Shown: positions 9,687 to 20,725 of the stretch, piece by piece
Numbering within the stretch: the stretch's first letter is position 1
How the letters are laid out: each line of letters opens with the position of its first letter
Assembly (NCBI GenBank): GCA_022419385.1
Contig: JAJUBI010000002.1
Span: 4,030,001-4,094,000 of the forward strand
DNA length: 64,000 bases
Direction: 5' to 3'
Source: Paraconiothyrium sp. Pb-2020
Lineage: Eukaryota; Ascomycota; Dothideomycetes; Pleosporales; Didymosphaeriaceae
Made by a program: the position numbers and the translations under genes
Notes under the pieces: generated by a model
The model's database searches: none
What the model was told of the DNA's origin: nothing
The model's input: the letters and a program-made list of their open reading frames with translations, nothing else

Positions 9687-11377
9687 CTAAAATTCGCGGT
9701 AGTAGTAGGGAGGCTGGGCCCGTCTGGAATTCCCAGACCAGTGCTTTTCGTCTAAAAATACGATCTTTGCGTTCGCACCAGCCGCTTTAGTCCACGCACT
9801 CTGTACCTCTTCCCAGGGTACCCAATTCCCTGTCCGCCAATACAAGCGATTTCGGTCAATATAATCAGCTTCAGACTTTATGTATGGCAACCGGTACATA
9901 GCTGTAGTCTTTGCCCTGGATGGGGATCGAGGCTCACCGCTCCGTAGCCAGCACAGCTCGAACTTCCTTGAAACAAAAGGATAATCAAGGCTGCTACCAC
10001 TTAGGTTTGCCACGTTCAGAACAAATTTTCGTAGTTGGGGAAAGTGGCAAACGACGTGGGTAGCGTTCTGGAGAAATGGCGCAAAAACCTGTGGATCCGG
10101 GACCGAGCGAAATTTGTTGGGATAGGTTTTACGGGTATACCGTGGGGAGTCTCTGAAGACTAGATAATCAGCTGATTGAAGACAATCTTCCTTGATCTCT
10201 TCCATCACTCCCCAAAACTCGCTCCACTTCGGATCAACCTTTGCCTTTGCAAACGCGTCTTCATCCCGATTGTAAAACCATCTACCATCTGCAGTCTCCG
10301 GAGCAACCTCAACAATAAGCTCTTGAAGTGACTGAAAAGCCGTGTCTGCATGTGGTTCGATAACACGGAAGAATTCAGGACATAGGTTAGTTCGCCAAGA
10401 AGGTGTAATGTTACAAGATGCGGGAACTGCGCGAGACGGCAAAACACAACGCTCCAGGCCTCCTCAATCCAATTGCCTGATCAACAAGCTTATGGACGAG
10501 AACATCTTCGTTAGGCAACGCGGTGTGATGAACGTCCAGAACGATTTCCGTAGTTGATTCGCTGGTAGCAAGCAGAGTATCGTGCAAAGGTCTACTTTGA
10601 TTAATCTTCGAACCATGAGTCCACGACCCATACCGAGGACATAACCGTTTCTATAGACTCTCCTCAGATTACGACCAAATTCGTAATGATCTCTTTCTTT
10701 GATCTCTATATTAGTCATTGAGGAAGATGACATGTAATGATCGGAATCCACGTAGGTTTCAAATCAGCAAGCAATTTGCCGGATTGAAACTTGAAGTGGT
10801 TTACATGGTGAAGTCAGGTAGAGGATCTCCCGTAAGCAGTTCAAACTTTCCACTGTTTGCTCTTGCTTCTCGAATATCTCTACTGCGTGTCCATAACATT
10901 TATACCACATGTTGCCGCCGAACTGAAATGTCCCAGGTGAGCGACGGTAAGCACGGTCAAAGATCAGTGATATGTTGAATTTATTTTGACGATCTCCGTT
11001 CAAGATCCGACAGTGTATCGAACAACTCTCGTATGGATGCCGTGAATGCTTTGGTCGGCATCTCGATCTATCACAACCCTCATGTCACAGCATGCGTCCA
11101 TATCCGGCGGTCTGGTAAATATAAGTGGACCGTAAGCTGCTTCAAGTACTCTCGGCGTCGGATGTTCGTGCCCACAAAGAGCTGCTTAAATGTCTCGAGC
11201 TCTGTAGTCTTCAACCCGTCGATTTCCTTGAACGTATAGCGCTCGATAGAGTCTTCCATCGCCTGCTTATGGCCGCATATGACGCCAATTTGGCTTTAGG
11301 TTTCACGTTGGTCGCTCGATGAGACCGCGGATGCATTCTACGATCTCTGCATACAGCTCGGGCGCCAACTTCTCCAT
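9687..11377 (-). pseudogene. Degenerate F-box-like gene, split over at least five frame changes
   Basis: One ancestral gene can be followed on the minus strand only by changing frame repeatedly. The order is: ATG at 11377 starting LAPELYAEIVECI (F-box-like N-terminus); LASYAAISRRW; a segment with TELETFKQLF and RREYLKQLTVHLYLP (11110-11260); KAFTASIRELFDTLSDLERR (about 10,990-11,055); SLIFDRAYRRSPG (about 10,940); CPRYGSWTHGSKINQ (about 10,610-10,640); EIVLDVHHTALPNEDVLVHK (10,490-10,545); then a long open stretch from about 10,442 to the stop at 9687 containing YWRTGNW and KIVFLDE. The pieces are collinear and each reads like coding sequence, so this is one broken gene and not several small ones. 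The family appears to be a fungal F-box-associated type; that is from recollection of its motifs. A product from the 251-codon 3' frame alone is possible but unlikely. Confidence 0.72.
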
Positions 11378-12023
11378 AGCGATTGGTCCAAGATGCCGCG
11401 TTCTTGATATAAGGGAGAAAGTATTGCAGGATATCGGATAAGGTCCGATGGGAAGTCGATGTGGCTGACAAGCGGCACTTTCGGATGTGGTTTTAACGTA
11501 GAAGTTGAAACAGTTCGAAAAAGGACTTGAGAATAGATGCTCGAAGGAACTCGGTTGTGTTTACACACGCGAGCGGCAATCAGAGCATAGGGGTGGGGAA
11601 GCGTGAGGGCATTGTGGTTTTGAGGCACAGCAAGGACCTGCGGCGTAGTTGTCCAGTCTTGGCAATGACGTGTCATTTGTTCCGTAAGTTGGATCAAAGA
11701 AGCATTTGGCTCCGAAGATGATTGAATTGGAACAGCCGCTCATATCATTCATTATTCATTCATTCAATGAAGGTCATTATCGTATAGTCGTAAGGCTTAG
11801 AATGAATTCTTACCGATCCTTAGCCATGTCCACAAAGTCGTTTACATAGCCGGTTAACGTCTCTGCTCAATTATCCAGGCGCTCACAGCGTGACAATTGG
11901 AAGAGGTAACAATCCGTCTCGTCGAATATGCAGCATGTGGGGAAGTCCACGTCCAGATCTGCAGGCCAGGCAAACTGCAACGGCAAGGACAGGTTTCAAG
12001 CCACTAATACCAATCCTCTACCT
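11378..12023. other. Spacer between two decayed genes
   Basis: About 0.65 kb with no supported gene. The 119-codon minus-strand frame at 11338-11697 overlaps the 5' end of the F-box relic and shows no domain. Confidence 0.4.
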
Positions 12024-15000
12024 CTACCGCTTTGTTGCTGCATTTAGCTCCCTGATTTGCAGCATGCTGATATGATCTTGAAGCTTTGATACTGTTCGAT
12101 CGAACGCCCAGACCTAGACCTATTGGCTTGTGTCTCTTTCCACTGGCTGACTTCCAAGCATGCGAGACTCATCATAAGCTTCCAGAGGTCATTGATAGCA
12201 TTCCTGTGATCATCCTGTTAGTCGAAGAGACGGTGGTGCGTCTTCGAATCAGATTCTCAATCCATCGCGCGATGCGATCGAACTCGTCCTTCAACTGTAG
12301 CGATCGATCTCGTTGTCGACGTGTTTGCACGCCAGACACATTGAAGATAGACCCAGTGAATACCTCAAGTTCGGTGAGTGGCTGCGGTGACCAGTAGTCT
12401 ACCGTGGCGCTATATATAGCGTCCTCGTAACTGTATACATGGTAAGCGAAATCGTAGAAGGGATGCGTTCAAGAGATCAACCTACGCGTGACGATGCTTA
12501 ATGCTTCTTCTCTCAAATGCTCCCATAACTGCACCAAGCTTCATCTTGACGCGTTTTGTTTGGGCCAGAAAGTCGGTCCATACCGCTTCATCAGTCATTG
12601 CTGTTACCCTTTATGTCCTCATACCAAATTTTCCGTTCATCTATAGCGTCGAAAAGAAGGCCATTGATCTTCTCAGAGCGATAGTATAGATGCTGTGGTC
12701 CAAGATTATCGTCTTCGTCCTTCTCTTCATCTTCACGTGGGGGCGTGGGCATGTCAAACTCGATTTGGGCTCTGTCCTTTATGTAGGTGAAACCCACTGG
12801 GCGCAAGACTATCATCCAGTCAGTCATCTAATATCTCTCCCAAGATAAAGCTTACAATGAGGTCGATATTTGTTCGTTCTAATATTCTTGAACGTCTCTA
12901 TATTGACAGGTATCCCCGTTTTGGAATAGTCTACACCAGTTGAATGCAATTCCGCAAGCATTACACAATCTAGACGATGTTAAAAAGTAGAGAAAGTGGC
13001 AGATTAGGTGTGTACATACCTGGATCAGCTGTTCCCGCAGGTCGTTGATCTGCCAAGATCATATGCCTATTCGCAATGAGCCCGAGTTGATCTGTGGCCA
13101 TGAATTGAATGAAGAAGTCGGTCATATCTTTCTTCTCTACAGTGCGCCCGATATTCAGAGGGGCAACGCGGGGATATTTGGCAGGGGTGTAGATGCGCTG
13201 GCACCCGGACACCGCCACTTTATCCCATATGACACTGTACGTGTCACCATCCAGGTCTCCACCACTCAGACAACTTGGCAGATCTCGTGCTCCTTTTTGA
13301 GAGAATACGATGCAATTCCTCAAAGACCTTAATGGGTGGTGTTCCGGGGGAATGATGTTGGTCGCGATCTGAATATCGCCTGGATGCAGTGCTGGTGACC
13401 TAGTGATGAGCATTTGGCGCTTGTCCAGGTCCAATGTGTGGGAGCCAATGAAGGATGCCTGGTCAAACGTAACGAATACTTCGCCCTCCTCTAGATACTC
13501 TGTTTCATCCATGATCCCGAATAGTGTAACGCCTTGCTCAATGGGGATACGCGCTTTGTACTTCATAAGGCGCAGCTCACGAAGTACAGCTGCTTCGACG
13601 ACTGAACGCATGAACTGGTCTCTTCTATAGTCGATGCCGTCGGACTCTAAGCGCCTAATCAATTGTGGGAAACCAACACGATCGGCAATGCCTTGACGCT
13701 TGAGGAAAGCCGCGGTATTTGAGATGTGCGCTGTAACGAACTGTAGCTTGCGTAACGCAGCGGCTTGCTGATCCAAGAACCAATCAGCCGGCAAACCCAT
13801 GTCTTCGAGAATCTTAATCATCTGTTCACGTCTCAGTGAATGTGAGCTACTACCCTGGACAAATTTGCCACAAGTTCATCATCTCGGTGCATGCTTCGAC
13901 TGTAATAGACTATCTTGGGTAGTTAACAACGTACCTGTCGGTTCAAGACTAGTGGAATAGGCTTGTTTGCAGCATCGCAAATTTCCAGGTTCTCGATATC
14001 GGCACTCTCAAACTTGACCATCGAGTCTCGAATGTACATCGTGGTACCCTCGAGGCGATCATCTAGGGCAAGCATGCCTTTGGCTCCACCCCAGCGGATC
14101 TGAAAGCAGGTCGCAGCACCTTTCTTCTGAGGAATCGAATCTCGGATAGCTTCGACAGCTGAACGGGAGAGTGTCCCCACACCATCACTGAACATATGCT
14201 GTCCATCTCTTGTCGTAACATCCGGCACTTTGGCATGTCGTATGTCGTTATAGTGGATCGAGATCGCAAATGGAGTTTCCGAAAATGCTTGGCCAATACG
14301 AGCCGCGCAGCGAGCTGGCGAGTAAATATCACCGAATTTGCCAAGTGTCGGTATGACGGTGAAGTAAGTCTCTAAGCGGTCTTTGTGCCAAAATGGAGCC
14401 ATGAACCAAGCCGAGTGGCTTCGCAAAGAAGAGTGAGAGTAACCTAAAAATCCGTACACCCTACCGCAGATCGCAATCCCATTGATCATGATCTGTTTAT
14501 ATCTGTCATAGATCTCCTCATTGGAGACTCTTGAATTGAATTGCAGATCGGATCCGTCCTCGTCACAGAACTGAACGCGCAAAAAGTATTCGGTGTGATG
14601 TGGAAACCGCCGCAGGATACGATTCTTCGCTTCGGGGTCAGGTCCATGGAGCGTTATGCCTGTGGGTGAAACGGTGACTTTGTGGACCATGGTGAGGTTT
14701 TCACGCCCCCTTTCCTAGATTGTGTTAGCATAGAGCCTTGAACACCAAGTCAATTTTCGTACGGTTATGAGATCCTTGTGAAGACCACTCTGGATTTCTT
14801 TCTCGTTCTGTACGAGGTAATCCCAGATCTCCTCGATGTCAAAGACCGATGCGTCGATCTCGATGCCTGGAAAAGGTATCTGGGAAAGCAGCTTCCGAAC
14901 AGCCTCTGCGGAAACAAGGGGTTTCTGCTCATTTTATGTCAGTTACTGAGAACCTTCGACTATTGTACAACTCACCTTTCGAGAACTGTTTATATCCGGA

Positions 15001-16141
15001 TTCAAGGGCCCCTCGAGCTGCATGTTGATCTTACATAACAGTCTTTGCACAGTCCAAGGAGGTAGAAACCCGTTTCTTGCCAAAGCTTCTAGCTGAAATA
15101 TGACCGCGAAGGGAACCGCACGGCTCATTTCTTGGATGGTCCGATTCAGCAGTTCGATACCATTGTTCAGGCTGAGACGTGCGCGGGATGGCAATACAGT
15201 GAGGTCATGTCGGATGACGCTGAGGACTTCGCGCTGGATCAATCGATTTGACAGTGTGTAGAAGTCAACTGACGAAACGTAGATACAGTACACCATTGCT
15301 TGACCAACAATCTTCTGATGCAGTGAGGCGTTGCTTGGGAGTCCAGTCAGCCGTCGCTTAGTGGGTGAATTTCTACGTTGCAGTAGTGCAGCCATTTGAT
15401 CTGCCAGATCCGGCTTGTTTGTACCGAAGAATCGAGGTGTCTCCCACAGTGTCAACACGAGCGCAGCAGGTCGTGAGGTTGCTATAATGCTCTCCACTGT
15501 TCGATATGGTATCTCAACCCTCGTGCGGCCAATTCCATCTTCGTAATCTAGGATCAACGCCTTCTTGACGAACTTGGCTGTCCCGGCTCCGAATACCCAT
15601 TCCGCCTCTGGAGAATAGACTAGCTGGCTGTCCACATACTCGTATATACCGCAAGAGAACGCTTGCGCGCTAAAGACGATCTTGTCGTCTTGGTCAGCTG
15701 AAGGAAATCTAGATTTGTCAGCTAATGTTCATCTTAGGATGGAAAGACTCACTCGCTGGCTGCCCGTCTATCCTCCGCTGACTTCGTTAAACACTTCAAG
15801 AGGAAAGGATCTGGAGACTTCTTGCTGAGACTGCAATAGACGTATCTGTCTAGGATCTTCAAACGAGCTTTGGATTTGGGCTTAGAGAACATTTCGGGAG
15901 GCATAGCCTGCTCTCCATGTCTCTGTAAGAATCTTTGGCCGTCCGTATACAGGAGGAAGGTGACGCTTCCGAATGTCTTCTTGCGCGGTTTCTGGCAGGA
16001 CCAGTCCTTGATGTACAGTGCCTTCACTACGGGCGCCAGATGGTTTTGGAGCCCTTGATCTGTCAGGTCCAGTGGTAGACCTCGCATGAAAACTTCCATG
16101 GTGTCACACACGTATTGCCGATTATAGTGTGCCGTATGCAA
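12024..16141 (-). pseudogene. RNA-dependent RNA polymerase (SAD-1/RDR class) with frameshifted C-terminus
   Basis: Cellular RdRP of the RNAi and meiotic silencing pathways; family members make dsRNA from single-stranded RNA for Dicer. The 5' three quarters are intact. An RRM-like start (MEVFMRGLPLDL, ATG 16099 or 16141) is followed by exons near 15753-16141, 14991-15692, 14760-14940 and 13937-14710. The last includes FSDGVGTLS and QIRWGGAKGML. The next exon (about 13020-13821) carries the catalytic GGDLDGDTYS metal-binding motif. After HSTGVDYSKTGIPV (about 12,930) the frame fails. A 28-nt would-be intron at 12828-12855 is too short and out of phase. Further frame changes fall near 12,595, 12,215 and 12,055, yet conserved pieces persist (LTELEVFTGSIFN, QTRRQRDRSLQLKDEF) down to a stop at 12024. 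I read this as a recent pseudogene or, less likely, local indel errors. A truncated protein with the active site could still be made. Confidence 0.85.
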
Positions 16142-17512
16142 GGGTTGTTGGCACTTCGCGTCGATGCCCCCAGAGCTTTAGCAAACATGCACCAGGCGAA
16201 AGAACGGGTGAAGGGAGTATGTTGCTTGAGCCCAGTAAGGAAACCGCAGTTGGCCGGGACAATATGACAAAGTGAAGGAGCGGGGTTGAGCTTACGAGTA
16301 CTCTAGGCCAGTGAGTGCGCGGTGGTGTAACGATTGTTTGATCTTGATCGTCGACCAGTTGATAGAGGAAGGCCCTCCAAAGGAGAGAGCACAGGATGGT
16401 GAGAGGACTTTTCCCGCCCGCGCCGCTCACGCTGAGCAGGTGTCCATCACCAAACTTGCCGTTGGCAGCGATGCTGTTGTTGTCGAGAGTGTAGATACAG
16501 CGAGTGGGGCAAGCGCTACCTACTAGTTAGGTTAGTTAGATGGGGGTCGTACCAACCCATAATACGCGACGCGCTTCTTAGTAATCGCAAGACACCGTGC
16601 AAGACAAGTACTATCTTCGCAACCATCCACAGCCACTATACTCATCAGCTTCAATCCCTGATGTCCGAGAATGTAAATAGTTCGGGAATTTTTTGCACCT
16701 GCTCTGTATCCGCAACATACTCGTTGGCGCTTGTCATTTCGGTGTGGATTGACGGTGAAGACGCGACATCACACCTACATTCTTCTTCGTCCGCCTAGCA
16801 TCTATGACGGGGAAGGGTACCTGAAATTTCAATTTACGTGCCCCAAAGTCGAGCTTTGTTCAATGGCCAGAGAAAATGTAACGTACAGTTCCTAACTGAG
16901 GATATTCGCAATTTTGATGATTCGTCTAGACTTAACCAACGGCATACTTTGAGTAGCAACACGAAGCATAGGCTAACGCGGCCATCCCTGCGAATGGATG
17001 ACGACGCCACCCGCGATGGTTATGCAGTACACGTGGGGCCTCCATCCTAGATGCGGCCATGCAAGTGGCACAAGCGGTCTCATTACGAAGATGAGTACAG
17101 CACCTATGCCAGCGTCAAACCAAGCTTGAGACGGCCTGCGTACGTCTCCAAGATGCGATTTGATTAGGTGGCTAAATGTCGACATGTTGAGGCTCATCCA
17201 TTGTCGCACCTCTTCATTTTCAGCTTTGTGGTAGCCTTACCCCGCCCCGCGAGCACCGCCTTACTCGTACAAGGTGTGCCCCTCCGACGCTTACACGCTG
17301 ATAGCACATGTCAAGACGTACAGATCCTAAGGACTTTTACGACACTGACAACTTGACCGGACTAAACCCACGGTACGCTTGGTTTGACAACAGGGTGTGA
17401 GAGCCAACGTGGCCATCCACTGTACATAACTTTCCGTTGCGCCCAAGCACCCTTATCTTGTCCGTTTTCGATAATTCCATGCACGCATGCTTCCAGATTA
17501 TCGTTTGTTGGA
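16142..17512. other. Divergent spacer between RdRP and HET genes
   Basis: About 1.4 kb. It presumably holds the promoters of both flanking genes. Short frames only; no domain, RNA gene or clear repeat recognised. Confidence 0.4.
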
Positions 17513-19040
17513 ATGGAAGCGATACGCAGCGACAGCACACATGTTGAACAAAGGCTTCAGTATGAGCCGCTTGACAGCTCCGGTTCCTCCATCCGGCTCA
17601 TCGAAGTAGAGCCGGAGATGTCAACACATGGCACAATCCAGATCCGGTTGTTCAACTCGGCCCTCTCAGAGGAGTACACGTGTCTCTCATACGTTTGGGG
17701 ACGAGAGAGTGATGGGTGTGGCCCCTTTCCCATCCATTGCAACGGGAGATCTTCACGTATACTGCAATCTGAACAATTTTCTGTGCGTTGCAAGGAGAAA
17801 GTACCCGAAACGTAGATTCTGGATTGATGCAATCTGCATCGATCAGGCCAACAAGGATGAACGAAGTCATCAAGTACAGCAAATGGGCGAAATTTATTCC
17901 AGAGCAAAAGAAGTCATCGTATGGCTAGGGGACAGCAAGCTAGCAGCAGACTTTATACCTTGGATCGAAAGTCGAGCTCGTCATCCTTCTCGATATCTAC
18001 CTTACGACATCGGGCGTAAATTCTGGGTGCTTGTGCGAATATCCATACCATGTATGTCGACTAAAAAGAAAACCGTGCAACAAAACGCCTTTGATGATGC
18101 CGCCCGCCAGTACTGGTCCAGAGCATGGGTAATACAAGAGGTCACTGTAGCGAAACACGTGCGTCTTCTGGTGCACGAGACCGAACTCAATTTGACCACT
18201 TTGAAACTCACGACGATGGAGTGTATTCGGCCCACCCTCCAGACTATTTCTCCGATATATGAAGCCAATACCTAAGATCGTAACGGTCACAATCGGTATC
18301 TCTTGAAACTTCTTAGCGAGTACGGACGGAAGATTTGCCAAGATCCGCGAGATCGCATATACTCGCTTCGGTCCATCTCCGTAGACGGAGCAGATTTGCG
18401 TGTCGACTATGACCTTTCCGAGGAGAAGTTCCTGAGCACCGTTTTAAAAGCCTCTCGTCTCGCTCCGTGTCTTTGTTCCGCACACGCTGCATGTCGAAGC
18501 ATCCCAGAGGTCAAGGTCGATGCAATATCAAGGCGAGCTCACGTAGCGCGTTATTTTGTGATGTTCACAGTTCAGGCAAGAGATGTCTACACGTACCGGG
18601 CAACACAACGTAAGCGGCAATCGTGTTGTTCTAGTTTCTCGGCCAAGTCCTTCGTAGAACGAAGTGATGGTCAGCTCTTCTATCTCTCCAATGTCTGCAC
18701 TCTCATGAAATGGCACCTGTTCGTGGTATCTCGGGAGCCGCACAAGCCACACGTAAAAGCAGTCATGTGCCGGAGCAGTCTCAAAGACTCGACAAGCTTG
18801 TCGCTAGGTGAAAATGGCACGCTGGTGGAGATATGTACTTCGCCACGTGTGGACTCATACACGATCAAGTTCAACTTCAAGGCATCATTGAAATTACCCA
18901 CGATGGAGCACTCAACTTTCAATACCTTGTCTAGATTACTTGTAGGAAATATGGATCACTCCAAGTGGCAAGATTTATGCGCTGTGGCACGGCAGATTGG
19001 AGGCAACAGTAGTGTAGAATACTTGGACCTCAGACCTTAG
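17513..19040 (+). pseudogene. HET-domain (heterokaryon incompatibility) protein gene, broken
   Basis: Fungal non-self recognition protein of the HET family. The ATG at 17513 opens a frame with YEPLDSSGSSIRLIEV and YTCLSYVWG, the first HET block. Near 17,740-17,765 the coding moves by one base, after IHCNG and before HVYCNLNNFLCVARRKYP. It then continues through FWIDAICIDQANKDER, QVQQMGEIYSRAKEVIVWLG and YWSRAWVIQEV, the second and third HET blocks. At 18273-18275 an in-frame TAA interrupts the protein, and the same frame resumes at once (LLSEYGRKICQDPRDRIYS, a conserved post-HET segment) and runs to a stop at 19038-19040. The frameshift plus the premature stop make a pseudogene the simplest reading. 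An intron removing the stop is not obvious. Intact length would be about 508 aa. Confidence 0.85.
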
Positions 19041-19852
19041 AGCAAAGAATCTAGGCCGAGATTGCTTTAGCATCAAAGTTTTTGCATCTCAATCTGCTAT
19101 AGAAGGTAGTGCTATGTGTAAAGTTGCCACTGCCGTACCTAACAGGAGCAAGGCGAGTTTCTAACGCTCAGCGATATAACTAGTAGCAGTAATTGCGATA
19201 GCAAGAGTAATGACTATAGAGTCATTCGAAGACGGAAACGTGCTCCTTTAGTCATTCCTGCGGGCCACAATCACGCATCAAGCGGAAGTGTCGAACCAGC
19301 AATCGGCAAATGACGCCCAAAAAAAGAGAACACTAACCTCCATCACGTCCTCCGTGATTGCCCACAGAAGCAAGGTTGCCCCCTAATCTTGCTGTGGTAC
19401 AGGACATGGAAGACTGTGGCGCTCAGAGTAGCAGCGACAGTATAGGGCAAGCAGTATAGAGAAGGCAGAGATCAACCACAGAAGTGCAAGAGACGATACC
19501 GAATACGATGTGAAGCGGATTCCTACGGTCCATCTACGTCGTTGAAAGCTGCAATATCGTGTCAAATGGCTCGATTATAACGCTGATCCGGACTGGACAC
19601 CGCATCTAATATTTAGAAATATCCCACACATGCCCCGCAAGTTTTTACGAGATCGAATCTTTCATTATGGGTCCTTTGACAGGGTTCCGTCATTAGGAAC
19701 AAAGTCAGGAAGAAGATAGGGATGTAGATGATCAATACCTCCTAACGCCTACATGCTGCTCTCCGTGTACACATGCACGATCTCCGATGCGGCATATAGT
19801 CGCACACGCTTTCGTGACTGGTACCAAACCTTTTCAGCTGTGCTCTGAAATA
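19041..19852. other. Intergenic spacer, nothing recognised
   Basis: About 0.8 kb between the HET relic and the 3' end of the SDR gene. Short frames only. Confidence 0.45.
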
Positions 19853-20725
19853 TCATTCCTCAGTATACACCATCTTCCGTCCGACGCCTCCATCTACCAC
19901 TATTTCTTGACCTGTAACGAAGCCTGTCCCGATCAGATACTCAACAGCCTTAGCAACATCGTCCACCTTGCCAACCCTTCCAGCCGGATGCCATTCAGCA
20001 TCCTCCTTGGTCAAGCCCGCTTCCCATGCAACACCAGACTTGTCAGCCGCCGCCTGTTCGTTCATCACGTGGATCCATCCTGGCAAGATAGCATTCACAC
20101 GAATCTTGTGCCTATGGCCTAAGGATATGCTCATCGACTGCGTCAACCCAAGAATACCAGCTTTAGCTGCCGAGTACGCCTCATGGTTATCTTCGGCCTG
20201 ATGGGCGCGCGTCGACGAGATGTTGATAATGGTACCTGGCGAGCCCGGCGCGCTTGATCCGGCCTTCAGAAGAGGTACACATAGACGGCTGAGCAGGTAT
20301 GGCGCAGTCAGGCCAACGGCGATCTTCGTGTCCCAGTCTTCCATAATCCCGTCGCTGTCATCCTCCATAGGTTTGCCCGCTCCAACCCCTTCAGTTGCCA
20401 TAGCGTTGTTGATGAGAACATCCAATTCTCCATCAAACACGCCTTTCACGTCGTCAACGATGGATTTGATGTTTTCTCGATCTCGCAGATCGCAAAGAGA
20501 AGCTTTCCATACGGCTTGGGATGAAACTGACTTCCACTTGTCGGCTAGCTTTTTGACGTGCTCGAGCTCGGTGGAGTTAGCATCGAGGATGTAAACGGAG
20601 TGTCCGGCGCCCAAGAAGTGTCGAAAGAGTCCGCGTCCGATACCACGTGCTCCGCCGGTAATGAGTATTCTTAGAGGTTGCGCGCCAGACATACTGTATG
20701 CGAGGATTAATTCTCTCCGCGTCAA
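19853..20725 (-). CDS. Short-chain dehydrogenase/reductase (SDR)
   Basis: Single-exon, intact 290-aa classical SDR, expected to be a cytosolic NAD(P)-dependent alcohol/ketone oxidoreductase; the substrate is unknown. The Rossmann cofactor motif TGGARGIGRG lies near residue 25. It is followed by YILDAN, where the Asp at the end of the second strand favours NAD(H) over NADP(H). Further along are NNAMATEG, INISSTRA with the catalytic Ser, and AYSAAKAG with the catalytic Tyr and Lys. The C-terminus has the usual TGQEIVVDGG. The ATG at 20692 (MSGAQPLRILITGG) fits the family better than the one at 20725 and gives 279 aa. It is the only intact gene between the decayed block and MOT1. Confidence 0.9.
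   Translation of the reverse strand: MTRRELILAYSMSGAQPLRILITGGARGIGRGLFRHFLGAGHSVYILDANSTELEHVKKLADKWKSVSSQAVWKASLCDLRDRENIKSIVDDVKGVFDGELDVLINNAMATEGVGAGKPMEDDSDGIMEDWDTKIAVGLTAPYLLSRLCVPLLKAGSSAPGSPGTIINISSTRAHQAEDNHEAYSAAKAGILGLTQSMSISLGHRHKIRVNAILPGWIHVMNEQAAADKSGVAWEAGLTKEDAEWHPAGRVGKVDDVAKAVEYLIGTGFVTGQEIVVDGGVGRKMVYTEE

Noticed and set aside
11338..11697. 119-codon minus-strand frame upstream of the F-box relic
   Set aside because: Overlaps the relic's 5' end in another frame and shows no domain; most likely a chance frame.
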